This document shows, in pieces, positions 22,989 to 35,266 of a DNA stretch of 64,000 nucleotides. A program made the translations under genes and the position numbers. The notes under the pieces are model-generated. The model was not told the DNA's origin. It saw only the letters and a program-made list of their open reading frames with translations, and searched no databases. Origin of the DNA: Lantana camara (taxonomy: Eukaryota > Streptophyta > Magnoliopsida > Lamiales > Verbenaceae). Every line of letters starts with the position of its first letter. Position 1 is the stretch's first letter. The stretch spans positions 19,890,501 to 19,954,500 of the forward strand of contig CM074858.1 in assembly GCA_037501455.1 (NCBI GenBank). Direction: 5' to 3'.

Positions 22989-25900
22989 AGCGTTTATAGA
23001 CCGTGATCCAACTTTTTGAATCATCATGCATTTCATTCTTACATGAACTTGGTGCTCGTATTTGTTCTGACATGTTTTAAGGGGGAATTCTTGACCTTTG
23101 ATACAGTTTACTATTCATAACCCGAGCCTACCTTGTTCATATTGCTACTCGAACCCTAGAGGTTCATCACACATGTTTCCCAATTGTTTGAACTTGTTTC
23201 CTGAGCTCAGAGAGTCTTTCTTGAGCCATAAGGGTATTTTTGGAACTTACCGACCAAAGTTACTATTCATCAGAAAATGAGCTTTTGATTCTGATACCTT
23301 TTTCTACCCAAGTTACAGTCGAATCGATCCTTGAGTCGAGACGAGTCTTTTGAAATCATTCTTGGCTTGGAAATCCATTCTGGAACTTTGTTTTATTGAA
23401 AACGTTTTTGAAAACCCTAGTTTACTATTCCTTTTACGAACGGTTTTCATTCGGAAAATGTTTTCTCTTCGGATTTGCACTACTTGAGCTATTTCAAGAT
23501 TTTTGAGATGTTTTACAACTCTTGATTCAAACCCTAGCTTGAAATTTTGAAGCGTACGTTCGTACGTGAGAATTCACTATTCATCCTACGTTTTCAACTT
23601 TTTAACGGTAAAACGTTTTATAGTCAATTTTGGACTCAAAATGCTTCTCGATTTATTTCTTGAATTTTGGAAGCAATCCGGACTTGAAAATCATTCTAGA
23701 AAGTCGTTTTTCACTCATGTCGAGTTTCGAGCTCAAAACTTTTATTCACTAAAACTAATGTATCTTTCAAACGGTAAATCCGATTTCGACGAATGAATAT
23801 GCGTTTTGAAGCTAATTTTCTTGCCGTCGGAATGGTTAAACTTCCAGCCACTTATCCTCGAGCCTTGGGCGACGAAATTACAGAAATACCCCCAGCAGCC
23901 CCATTTTTACCTTCTTAATCCCTAAAGCTTCTAGAAGATACAAGTGGATGAACTCTTGTTTTGCTCTCCTACCCTTAAGCCATTTCTATTTTCAAGGTGA
24001 GGGGCTTCTTCACACCTATATATACCCCTTCCATGGCATTTCATTCCTTGCTCAAAGTTGTGTTAACAACACCCTTTCTTCTCTCCCTCTCCCCCTCTTT
24101 GCCGTCGGCACCCCCCCATTAGAAGCTAGGTTAGTTTGTTTTGTTTATGTTATGTTTAGTTTAGTTTATGTTTTTATGTTATGGTATGTTTATATTATGT
24201 TTAGGTTGGGTCTTAGGGTCTTCCCTAAGCCATATAGGATTTTATTTTATGCATTTATTATATAGTTTTCATGATATGTTTTGATAGTTGTTTATATGTT
24301 TTAATTGTTTAGTATATGCTTGAATATGTTATGAATTGCTCTAGTATATGCTATGTGTTCATGCATGTTAGCTAATGGAATAGTGAGATACAATTAATTA
24401 TGTCACAACTTGTTACATGTTGATATGGAATTAAATTGTTACATGTTACATGCCTAAAGGTTTATGATATATGATATGATATGATATGAGATATGTTGTG
24501 ACATGTTGTCACATTGTTATATGACTCTTGATTTATGAATTGAGCTTATGATATGATATGGATTAATGGATTAGTGCCTTGATCATGTTATACACTTTAA
24601 TAGTGTCACATGTTATAACCTAAGATAGAATAGTGTTTCATAACTTGATCTTATGCCTTAATTGGATCTCTTAACTATAGGTTATACCTTTAACCTAGAT
24701 CACACTTGATTATATGAACATGAACTTGAAACTATAGGTTATAATCAAGATCATAATTTGATTAGGGTGTGTGTGTGTGCATGTCGTGTGTGTGTGTGTG
24801 TTCGTGCATGGTGTGTGTGTGTATCGTGTGTGTGTGGGTGTGTGTATAGTAAGGGTTTGACCCGACCCGTTGACCCGACATGTGAATAGTAACCTGTGAA
24901 TAGTAATCGTGAATAGTAATTTGGAATAGTACTTTTAAATAGTGCTTTTGAATAGTAAAAATGAATTAAAACTTGTGCTTTCTCGATAGACATTTGCACC
25001 TAGGGTTTCCATATCCAGGGTCTAAAATGTGTTTTCAAAATGTGTTTTCTTTCTTGGACTTGTTTCTTAACCTAAGGTTTGCGATAGGATTCATAATTTG
25101 ACTAAAGCTTACTCAGTTATAGTAAGATCATAGTCTAACGTTAAGAGTAACTCACTTTGACGTATTCCTTTGTGTGTTACCTTTCTTGAATACCTTAAAT
25201 GGTATTACTCTCTTGTGTTACATGTTCCTTGTTCATTGTTTCTTGCATTTCATATGCATCTTGGTTAGTAGTGGGTCTTAGTTCTTAAGCTCACTCTAGT
25301 ACACCACCTACAGGAGTTAAAGTTGAGCACTGGGATCCCCAGGGCACCGCATAATCTGTCTACCTACCTTTTGTTACTATTAGGTGAGGTGAAGTTATAA
25401 ATGTTTTCCAACTGGAACCACGATTACACTATCGTATCATATGTTTTGAAATTCAAAGCTAAACCTCGTTTTGAACTATCCCTTTTATCGGGACATTCTC
25501 TTGAAATGATCATTCATACTTTAATAGTATACCTTGATCTACAGCACATGTTTTCCAAAGTTCTGCATTCTTGTTCAAAAACAGTTACATGTTTTGCATA
25601 TGTTTTCAAAGTACAGTTTACAGACAGAATCACATGTTTTCAGACAGAATCATATGTTTTACAGACATCATCATATGTTACAATTACAATTTCACATGTT
25701 AGTTAGCATACTGGAGTGATACTCTGGTCACTGCTAATCTTAAATGCAAGCATACAGTTTACAGTTTGGGCCCGGCGGTTATGTGTGGAGGTGATGCTCG
25801 GGAGGTGAGCGCCAACGACATCACCAATACCTGCCGCCCCACTTAGACTATTGACAACGACTTTTAACAGGAGGTTTGTTAAGTCAGGACAATTTATCTG

Positions 25901-27026
25901 GGAACGGACAGCAAATCTGTTCCCATTACATGTTTACAGGTCGCCTAGGGCTAGCTACCCGAAGTGACAACCGGTGGAGGATGGTGCATGTTTGTATGTG
26001 TTGGTAAGAGTCGTTGTTGACCTTGGTCCGATAGTCTACTATGTGCGGAGTTGTTGTTGACCTTGGTCCAATGCTCTACTTTATGTGGGGTTATTGTTGA
26101 TCTTGGTCCGATACTCTACTATACGTGGAATTATTGTTGATCCTGGTCCGATGCTCAACCAAATCATGTTTTCTGGAGTAAGGATGGAGGAGCCTAGCTT
26201 GCGGGCAAAATTCTGTTTCGTAAAGGATGGTTCATATCTGGAAAAGTTCACTTTACCCTTATCCCATTTTATGAAAGAACTATGAACCATCAACAGCATA
26301 TGTGTGCGCGTGTGATAGCATTCATGAAAATGTTTTATAACGTGCATTCTTTTACAACATCACATTCAAAGAGTTTTATCAACCGAACTTGTTTCGAGTT
26401 CTTCTTTAAAGCATCACATTTAACAGTTTCGAACTTTACTTCAAGTTCTTTAATTCAGTACTTTCTTTAAAGTATTCCCTCACTTAGTCCTTTTGACTAA
26501 TACCTCTCCCGTTTTCTTGCCTCGTGGTTTCAGGTCTTGCAGCCGCAGTCTAGAGGTATCTTTAAGCTCTAGATTGTCATTTTTGTTTCAGTCAGGACTT
26601 AGTATTACTTCCTCTTTTGTGTCCTGCATATGTTTTATGGCTGCATCACTTTATGTTTCTGTATATGTTTCGGAATACTTGAGTATCTTCGTTATACTCT
26701 TTCTGCTACTCTGTTACCGATATTTTGAACTCTGCTGTATCGGTACTTATATGTGAATCTATTATATGTTCTGATATGCCGAGTCTCTCTTACACGATCA
26801 ATATGTTCTTGCTTGTTACATGCCATCACGCACATGTTTTGAAAAGTTTTAAAATACTCTGATTTTCCACTGCATAGCCACATCGTTGTACATGTATAGT
26901 TCTAATAGACAGCCGTTCGTTGGAGTATTTCTTGAGTGATGGCTCACACCATTACTTGAGAGGTGCTTCAGTGCGGGGGTTGAGACGCCGCTCTCCTCTT
27001 GTTCTGGTACGGGTGGGGGCGTTACA
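22935..27026 (+). repeat. 3' LTR of element A (4092 bp)
   Basis: It matches 2448-6598 with scattered substitutions, a deletion of nearly 60 bp near 24355, and microsatellite changes. It is clearly more diverged than the LTR pairs of B and E, so A is older than both. The 40-bp tandem array is at 26009-26160. Confidence 0.95.
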
Positions 27027-27636
27027 TAATTCCACCCGTACGTATTGATTTAATCCTAATTCCTGTCTCCTGTTTATTTAATCCTAAAACGTATAGTGGA
27101 ATTATGCCTGCCTGATTTCCTGATTATATATGTATATGCGTGTGTACCCCCTTCACTCAGTCAGTTGGTTGACCCCTCCCTCTCGTTGGTTTAGTCTTGT
27201 CTTGCAGGTTTTGTGGTAGTTAGGTGGGAGTCGTTTGAAGTCTTTGATCGAGTCTTGGTCCTGTTTGCACTGCATCATACCGTACCTTTATTTCCTACTT
27301 GTAACTGGGCTATGTAAGCCACTCTGTATGTTATTGCATTGTATTGATTCGAGACAGGTTAGGACAGGATCTTGAACTAGTTGAACCCGTGTTTATATTC
27401 TTGTATGAATTATAATTTCATATTGGTTAGTGATTGCATGATTGCATGATTGTCTCGCTTCTACATCCTTGTTTCTATTGATTTGTTGGTACAGGGTCTA
27501 GTCCCGCCTATCACAGGATGTTTTATTTCTGTCTCTGTTCGTTGTGAGCTTGGTTCATGTATGGACTTTCCATTTCATGTGTGGACCGGGTTCATAGTAC
27601 GGGGGATGTGGGGCCCTCCGAGTTGGGTGTCACAGG
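27027..27636 (+). repeat. Right part of Tekay-type LTR D
   Basis: It starts with the second TAATT copy and resumes LTR D. It holds the conserved 3' module: CACTCAGTC...GAC at 27155-27173, CTTGCAG at 27201-27207, GTTAGGTGGGA at 27219-27229 and TCCCGCCTATC at 27502-27512. It ends GGGTGTCACA. No primer site follows, so this is a 3' or solo LTR. Its other border is upstream of the window, where a GGTTT target duplicate is expected. Confidence 0.85.
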
Positions 27637-30137
27637 TTTCCTTCGGTTTGGTGGTGTTTGAGGGCGAGAAGGTGAAGTCAAGCCCGTTTGTTTCTTTTGT
27701 TGAGGCTAGTAAGCTGGTCCGGGACGGTGCGACAGGTTTTGGTGGCCTATCTTTTGAATAGGCCGAAGGATCAGGCCAAACTTGAAGAGACGGAGGTCGT
27801 ACGAGAGTATATCGATGTTTTCCTTGAAACTTTGGGTTCTCTGCTGCCTGGTAGGGACATTGAGTTCGTAATTGACCTCTATCCCGGAGCAGAGCCTTTA
27901 TTCGAAGACTCCCTATAGAATGGCTCCTGCGGAGTTAAAGGAGTTGAAGTTGCAGCTTGATGAACTTCTAGCTTGCGGGTACATTCGTCCGAGCATTTCT
28001 CCGTGGGGTGCTCCCGTTCTATTTGTAAAGAAGAAAGATGGAATGTTAAGGATGTGTATAGATTACTGCGAGCTGAATCGGATGACTGTGAAGAACAAGT
28101 ACCCGTTACCTAACATCGAGGAGTTATTCAATATTCTGCAAGGTTCTAATGTCTATTCCAAGTTAGATTTGAGGCAGGGTTACTCTCAGTTGCGGATTAG
28201 GGAGGAGGATAATCCTAAGACCGGATTCAACACTCGTTATGGCTATTTCGAGTTCGTTGTGATGCCTTTCGGGTTAACAAACGCTCCAGCCGTATTCATG
28301 GATTTGATGCACCGAGTGTTCAGGCAATTTCTTGGCAAGTTTGTGGTAATCTTTATAGATGACATTCAGGTGTATTCAAAATCGATTGAGGAGCATGCAC
28401 AGCATCTTCGGATCGTCTTGGAAACCTTAAGAGAACACAAGTGATATACTAAGTTCAGCAAATGCGAGTTTTGGATCGACAGGGTTATATTTTTGGGTCA
28501 TATTATTTCGGGTAATGGAATTGAAGTGGATCCATCTAAGGTTGAATATGTGCTTCGTTGGGAAAGACCGAGAAATGCCTCAGAGATTCGGAGTTTTCTT
28601 GGGTTAGCCGGTTACTACAGAAGGTTTGTTAAAGATTTTTCTAAGATTGTTGCCCCATTGACTCGTCTGACTAAGAAGAAAGTGATGTTCGAGTGGGATG
28701 ATAAGTGTGAGGCGAGTTTTCAGACGTTGAAGGTAAAGCTGACTTCGGCACCAGTTCTTACCCGACCCGAAGGTACCGAGGGTTATACAGTTTATACGGA
28801 TGCTTCTAAAGAAGGTCTTCTTTGATGAAGTGGTGACATTATCTCTACGGTACCACGTTCGAGGTATTTACGGATCATCAGAGTCTCAAATATCTCTTTT
28901 CTCAGAAAGATTTGAATGTCAGACAGAGGCATTGGATGGAGTTACTACAAGATTATGATTGCAAGATCCAGTATCATCCGGGTAAAGCTAATGTGGTAGC
29001 CAATGCCTTGAGTAGAAAGGTGGGTGTGGCTGGTTTGGGAGTAGGTTCTTGAAGTTCGGGTTCACAGATTTTGGTTTCAGGGACTTGGTTGGCTAATCTT
29101 ACAGTTATACCAGATTTAAAACAGCAGTTGTTAGAAGCTCAGGCCTCCATGCAGAAATTCAGAGATTGATAGCACGTTCTCGAGGGAGTCCGGATTCTAA
29201 GTTTGGATTGGATAATTCAGGTTTGTTAAGATTCGAATCAAGAATTTGTGTTCCAACCGAGCTTAAGAGGTTGATTTTAGAAGAAGCGCATCGCTCGGGG
29301 TGCTCGATTAATCCGGGAGCTACTAAGATGTATCGAGACCTGAAAGAAAAGTTCTGGTGGAATAGCATGAAAAGGGACGTCGTGAACTTCGTGAAGCGAT
29401 GTCTAACGTGCCAAAAGGTTAAGGCAGAACACTAGAAATCGGGAGAAACTCTCCAACCACTTCCTTTTCCCGAGTGGAAGTGGGAGCAACTGACGATGGA
29501 CTTTGTGTCCGGCTTGCCTAGAGTTAAAGGAGGGTTCGATGGAATTTGGGTGATTGTCGATAGATTGACTAAGTCTGCCCATTTTCTTAAGGTTCGAATG
29601 TCTGATAAGGTACCGAAGCTAGCAGAGTTGTATGTGCGGGAGATTGTAAGATTTCATGGAATTCTAGCTAGTATAGTTTCGGATCGGGATCCAAGATTCA
29701 CTTCAGTCTTTTGGCAGAATCTTCAGAAATGTTTGGGCACCAGGCTCAAGTTCAGCACTACTTCGCATCCTCAGAAAGGTTAATTCAGTATCTTGAAGAT
29801 ATGCTTAGAGCGTGTGCTCTGGAATTCCAAGATAAATAGAATGAGCACCTGGCTGTAGTTGAATTTGCTTATAATAACAGCTATCAGGGTTCGATTGGAA
29901 TGGCACCTTATGAGGCTTTATATGGGAGAAAGTGTAGATCTCCTTTGTTTTGGGACATCGAGGATTGGAGATGGACGAAAGAAAATAAACTTGAAAGGGG
30001 AGAATCTAAGGATAAGATTGCTTCCACTATTGAAAAGGTCCATAAGATTCAACAAAGGATGAAAGCCGCCCAGTCTCGTCAGAAGAGTTATGCCGATAAG
30101 AGAAGAAGGCCTTTAGGGTTTGAGGTGGGAGATAGAG
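27637..30137 (+). pseudogene. Pol remnant of C: protease linker, RT, RNase H, integrase
   Basis: Fragments in several frames align with B from its residue about 476 to 1351. A linker is followed by RT (27872-28444) with [10 protein letters not shown], where a usual Leu is Gln, and then a stop. Next come the RT/RNase H connection (28493-28825) with TDASKEGL, the integrase zinc domain (29166-29435), the integrase core (29496-29783) and the integrase end (29900-30137). About 40 codons of RNase H are missing near 28825, and a few codons are missing near 29775 in the catalytic region. Several stops and frameshifts make it non-functional. It stops where E begins and resumes at 41425. Confidence 0.93.
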
Positions 30138-33100
30138 TGTAACGCCCCGACTTTTCGGACGTAAAGGTAAAGCGTATGTGTTTACCTAATTGCGCGAATT
30201 AATTGTTTTTACGTGTTTTATATTTAATTTTATTATAATTGTTATTATTTTATTATATTATATTATATTATTTTAACTTAATATTATTAATTTTATATAT
30301 ATATGTCTCGTAGATATATATATATTTATATATGTTTAATTATTTTATTATTGTTTAATGATTATACTAATTATATGTTATGTTAATTAATCATGTTTTA
30401 ATTAATTATTTTATCATTCTATATATGTATATATATATTTATACGTACTATATATATATTTATGCATGGAAATTTTATTTATGCATGCATATTAATAATT
30501 TTGCATGCAAATCATCTTTATGCATGAGAATTAAATTGTTGCATGAATTGCATGGAGTTAATATATTATGCATGGAATTTTCTGTATTTATGCATGAATT
30601 GTTTGGAATATGCATGTTGTTCATTTTGTGCTCCGTTCTTATATGATATGATATCAAATTGCCACGATTTTGTAATATGTTGTACGTACATGTACTATGA
30701 ATATGATTTTATACTCAATTTATGTTTTTGAATTCATTTGTTATGTTAATGAATTAAATTTTAATTGAGGAACCAAAACGGGAGCTAACGAGCACTTAGC
30801 GTACCCTTGGTTCCGAATTTAATATCTTGAGCTCGGGAACTCGGATTCGAGTTCCGTCAACTCCGCTGAACTCGTAACGAAAATTCGAGTTTAGTAAACT
30901 TAGCCTTATAATTTTTCTAATTCATTTGAAACTCCGAAATCCAACCGAAAAACGAAACGGAGATCAACATGACCTTGCTACACTAATTCATCCATAACTT
31001 GGCCAAACCACAACCAAATTAACCATGGTTTAATTCCTTGTAACCCTAACTCAACCATCTATCTAGATATTTCAAGCCTTGACCGAGTTAACCCTCATAC
31101 CATCCCCAAAACGCAGCCAAAGCTACTGCTCTCACTCCAGACCCGTAACCCTTCTTCCCTTGAAGATTTTGGAGCTCAAATCTTCTTCAAACTTCAACCA
31201 ATCATCAAGGTAAGCTTAAGGTTGTAATATATGATTAATTCTGAGCATTTTCATCTTTTCATTCACAAGTTGGAACATGGTTTCATCCATTTCTGGACTG
31301 TTTTCCGAGAATAGAGGTTTTTGGACAAAATCTTGATCTTCCTCGTTTCTTTATGGTTTTGATCGATTCCAAGCCTGATATTAATTGTTTTGACTCCCTC
31401 ATAACATTTATGATCTTTGATTTCATGTTTGTTGAGATACATATGAGATATCACTTATGAAAATTTCAGAAAATCCCACATGTATGTCACGTATGGTTGA
31501 TGATTTGTTTGAGCTTGTTTGGAACTGATCTACTTGTTGATTATGGGGTGTTTTGCTGCGTATTTGATGACCTTTTTGGACCGGATCAGAGTCGTATGAG
31601 TTGAGAGCTAGCATGCCCTGTTTTCCTTCTCGCCTTGCTCTGTTTTTCACGCTGGAAGTTGCTGTCATTTGCTGCGTTTCCCTTCTTCCTTTTGCTGTCT
31701 ATTTTAGTAGCTTTGTGGTATGTGTTCATGTTGAGTTTGTGCTTCATTTCGTACCTTGTAATGCTGCTTGGGTTGCCTTCTTTCTTCTTGGAGTGGTTGC
31801 TCTGTTTTTGCTGGGATTCTGCTGCGTTTAGAGGCTGCCGCTGTGGCACGTCACGGGCGTGCCATTTCTGGCCTTTCCAGCGCGACACGGGGGTGCAGAC
31901 TTGGCCTGGGATTTCTGTACCGAGACACGGGCGTGTCTCGGCCTAAGCTTGGAGGGTGACACGGGGGTGTCACCCCGTTTTCTGGATTTCTTTGCTGCTT
32001 TCTGGGACTGCTATTGCTACTGCTACTGCTGCTGCTGCTGTTCTTATTCCCTGCATGCTTGGTTGTATGATTGTATGCATATATGCATATGTGTGTGAGT
32101 AAGATTGCATGCATAATTGTGTATTGTGTGCGTGAGTTGCATGCATGGGTTGTATGAAGTGTGTGCGTGTATATATATATGTCTGTGTGGTGTGTGTTGA
32201 TTGTGTAATATATGTACATATGTAAATTACATGTATTATATAATATTGTTATATTATATATAAATATATATTTGCATGCATGTAGTATATATATGCATGC
32301 ATGTGTGTGTGAGTGTGTACGTGAGGTATGTATATATAGGTAATGTGTATATTTGTTATATTATATAATATGTATGTTTATTATATATATTATGTATATT
32401 TATTATATGATTTAATATTATTTGATTTAATTTAATTCTTGAAATTAATTGATTTCCATTTCGCATATTTAATTATCGACTTTTGTTTGAACGTTTCAAT
32501 TATTTATTTTATCCCTAAATGTGAATTGGAATAATATGTGTTATGCTTCTTAAATGAATTTTAGATTAATTGATATGCACTTTAAATGTTTTGAATGTTA
32601 TGAATATATGAAATTATGAAATTATGAATTTATGAATATTGTAAATTTATGAAAATTATATGAATTTATGAATTTATGGAATTTATATGAATTTATGAAC
32701 TTATGAAATTGAATGAAATGTATGAACGAATGCATGAGTATATGTTTTAAATTTATTAATCGTGCACATGAACATTTTTATGATATAACATGATCATTTA
32801 TGCATTCATGTCATATTCACGTCATGGCCGAGCGTCATGTGTGGTCATTGCGTCTCATACCTTTTCTTTTGCTCAGATTCGGGTTTGGTCGGAGGCGAGG
32901 ACGAGCATTGAGACGCTTGTGCCTTATTTTGCTTTGGTAAAGGTGGGTTTTTCTTCTATTAGTTAAAACAACCTTATAAATCCCTTATGTGCCAAGTTTA
33001 AGCCAAAATAATATATTTATATCAATCGAGTCATTTTGGGTAAATGATTTCAAACGTATGACCCCTTTTTATTTATGAAACCCTACCTTATGTTTTGGCG

Positions 33101-34101
33101 AGACACATTTATTATTTATTACGGAACGGGCCCCGGGACTTAGTATATGTGGCTAACCGAGGAAGCAAGGGCTGACGGGGATCCCATATACTAGTCCCAC
33201 TATTTAACAGCGGTACTGGACCTCGTCAGGAGATTGGCGGGGAAAGGGAGCTGAGTGCCATCTGGGGAGTCATGTAACCCCTTTTGGTCAAAGATCGGGT
33301 GGTCGGGCCTTGCAAACCCACCACCAACCCGGAGGAAGAAGGTGTATATGTATGATTATGATCATTTATGTATGTGCACGAAAGATATGTATGATAACCA
33401 CTAATTATAATATGATTACACGAGGAGAAGGTTGGAGATTGTGCACGCTCACTCGCCGAGCTTAACCCTTATGAACAATTATGAATGAAAATGGACGTCG
33501 TAATCCCGTTGATGTTTCCTTTCTGTTTTAACCACTTGGTAAATTCCTTTCAAACTTCACACGGGATTAGGGCTTGCATGTATGTGTTTAATTTATGCGA
33601 TATTATATATCTTATGCCCCGTTTTTATACCCACCAGTCTCTTTTAGACTGAACCCGGTTGTTTTCAGCTGTTTTGTGCAGGTATAGGAGTGCTAGGCGG
33701 GAATACAAGTCGTCTAGGTCTTGCGTTTATGTTTAGCACCTCTTTTCAGTCTCATATTCATACTCTTATTGCTACTTTTGTATTTGATCCTGTTATCGAT
33801 TGGAGCGTTTTGATTTTGTAGGCCGTGAGTGCCGTTGCATATTTGAATGCCCTTGTATATCTTTTTTTTTGGAGCTTGTTAGCTCATCGTATATTCGCTA
33901 TGTAGTTCTTGCTTCCGCGAATTTTCTTTAACTCTGATTTTATGATTCCTGCACTGATTGGTTTAAGGGTTAGTCCCGCCTAGCATAGCGTGTGTGTTGT
34001 GTCCCCGTTCGCCGTAGATTTGGCACGTGTATGGACTTCCATTTCATATACGGGTCGGGTCTCGGTGCGGGGGATGTGGTACCTTACGCTCGGGTGCTAC
34101 A
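30138..34101 (+). repeat. 5' LTR of element E
   Basis: It contains AT-rich stretches, a donor-like AAGGTAAG at 31207-31214, the palindrome cluster 31845-31974 and a CTG-rich run at about 32006-32042. The 3' module follows: CAGTCTCTTTTAGACTG at 33635-33651, GTGCAG ending at 33681, GCTAGGCGGGA at 33692-33702, and TCCCGCCTAGC at 33974-33984. It is almost identical to 37463-41424. Confidence 0.95.
31845..31974. repeat. GC-centred palindrome cluster in E 5' LTR
   Basis: GGCACGTCACGGGCGTGCC is at 31845-31863, a CGACACGGGGGTG half copy near 31881-31894, CGAGACACGGGCGTGTCTCG at 31921-31940 and GGTGACACGGGGGTGTCACC at 31955-31974. The arms differ between copies, but ACGGGCGT or ACGGGGGT stays at the centre. 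Confidence 0.95.
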
Positions 34102-34109
34102 TCCTTAAG

Positions 34110-34121
34110 TGGTATCAGAGC
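34110..34121 (+). other. Primer-binding site of E (initiator-Met tRNA)
   Basis: TGGTATCAGAGC lies 8 bp after the LTR end. Confidence 0.95.
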
Positions 34122-34315
34122 CTAGGGTTGCAAAACCCGGGCTCTAGTGTCGTGTTGAGTCAAGTTAGGTCGTTCGGCTTTAGGAACAACTTGTCAATGT
34201 GTTGCATATGCATTGTTTACGTGCTTGTGTGCTTTAAATCTTGAATTTGATCGAATTAATTGCACTTGCATGCATGGGCTAAAGATAGCATGCATTTTAG
34301 TGTTTCTTGAACAGG

Positions 34316-35266
34316 ATGCCTCCACGTAAACATAGTAAGAGATCTCCCGGACATAGTCATCATCATGATCGATCCCCTACGCCTCCACCCCAACCACAAG
34401 CACCACCGATGGATATAGGGAATTTTATGGAAGCCGTTTTCAACTATGTCGAGCATAGGAGGGCTCAAGCTCCCCCACCGCAACAGGCAGAACAACAAGT
34501 TCCTCCACCAAATCATAATGACAATAGAGATCCTCATGGGGTGTTTCCGAGTTATAACCCCCCTCGATCTTCTGGTTCTATCGACGATGCGGTCTCGGAG
34601 GGTTGGTCGATTCGAGTAGAGAGGATACCTGGAGTTCGACAGTCTACTACGCAAAGGGAGGAAATCAAAAAGAAGAAGGATCCGGTTGTTAGAGCTCCTA
34701 CGGGAAGAGGTTCCGGATCGAATTCGGGAAAGAGGCCGATGATTCAAGCTACTCCGCCTCCTAAGGGTCCATTTAAGAAACCTCGGTTTGGAGGACAAGG
34801 TTCTAAGGCCGCACCGACTCGACCAAAAGCTCTACCCATGGCACCAACAAGGGATCGACAACGTCCGAGTGAAGCACGATTGGCTCAAGCTCCTTGTACA
34901 CATTGTGGAGGACCAACTCATAATTATTATAACTGTCGGAGGAGGTTGAATTTGTGCTTTATATGTGGAAAAGCTGACCATAGGGCGGATACTTGTCCCT
35001 ACAAAGACCCCGAATATCAACGACGAGTTCAAAGGCCAATGATCCCGGCTCGTGCTTACGCCATCGAAGGTGAAGAGCGAGGTACAGAGATTGGTCCCAC
35101 AGCTGCGGTAGAAGGTACCCTATGCATACATAACATGAGCATGCATATACTCTTTGATTCGGGTGTCACACATTCTTTTATTTCTTGTGACTTAGTTGCT
35201 ATTCTGTGCTTGCCTGTTATTTGCTTTTTCTTCTTGTTGTTTGGTGAGTTCGCCACTGGGTGGTAG
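34316..35266 (+). pseudogene. Gag-protease remnant of E lacking the capsid core
   Basis: The frame of 316 codons starts MPPRKHSKRSPGHS, like the gag of A and B, and runs through a Pro/Gln-rich segment. The capsid region that B has at about residues 75-245 is almost absent. After VFPSYNPPRSSGS the sequence passes to a basic linker (KKKKDP, GSNSGKRP). Two intact zinc knuckles follow, CTHCGGPTHNYYNC and CFICGKADHRADTC (about 34895-34990). Protease begins with DSGVTHSF at about 35157 but loses frame and stops after about 30 more residues. The reading frame is open through the deletion, so a basic, RNA-binding protein without capsid could in principle be made. Whether it is translated cannot be judged from sequence. 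Confidence 0.85.

Larger units (their letters stand above)
2448..27026 (+). mobile_element. Ty3/gypsy chromovirus A, interrupted by B
   Basis: The boundaries are set by LTRs starting TGTAACAGCCC and ending GGGCGTTACA, with 5-bp target duplications TAATT at 2443-2447 and 27027-27031. The primer site for initiator-Met tRNA follows the 5' LTR and a purine tract precedes the 3' LTR. The order gag, protease, RT, RNase H, integrase, chromodomain is typical of Tekay/Del chromoviruses. The element sits in LTR D. It was later split at 7934/18025 by B. Its length without B is about 14.5 kb. The gag-pol frame carries three stops, so this copy is probably dead. Confidence 0.95.

Noticed and set aside
2448..27026. 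Possible endogenous pararetrovirus
   Set aside because: True LTRs, target duplications, integrase and chromodomain are present and no movement protein was seen, so these are LTR retrotransposons.
34256..34798. Arg/Ser-rich minus-strand frame
   Set aside because: It is antisense to the E gag, whose codon pattern leaves the opposite strand open.
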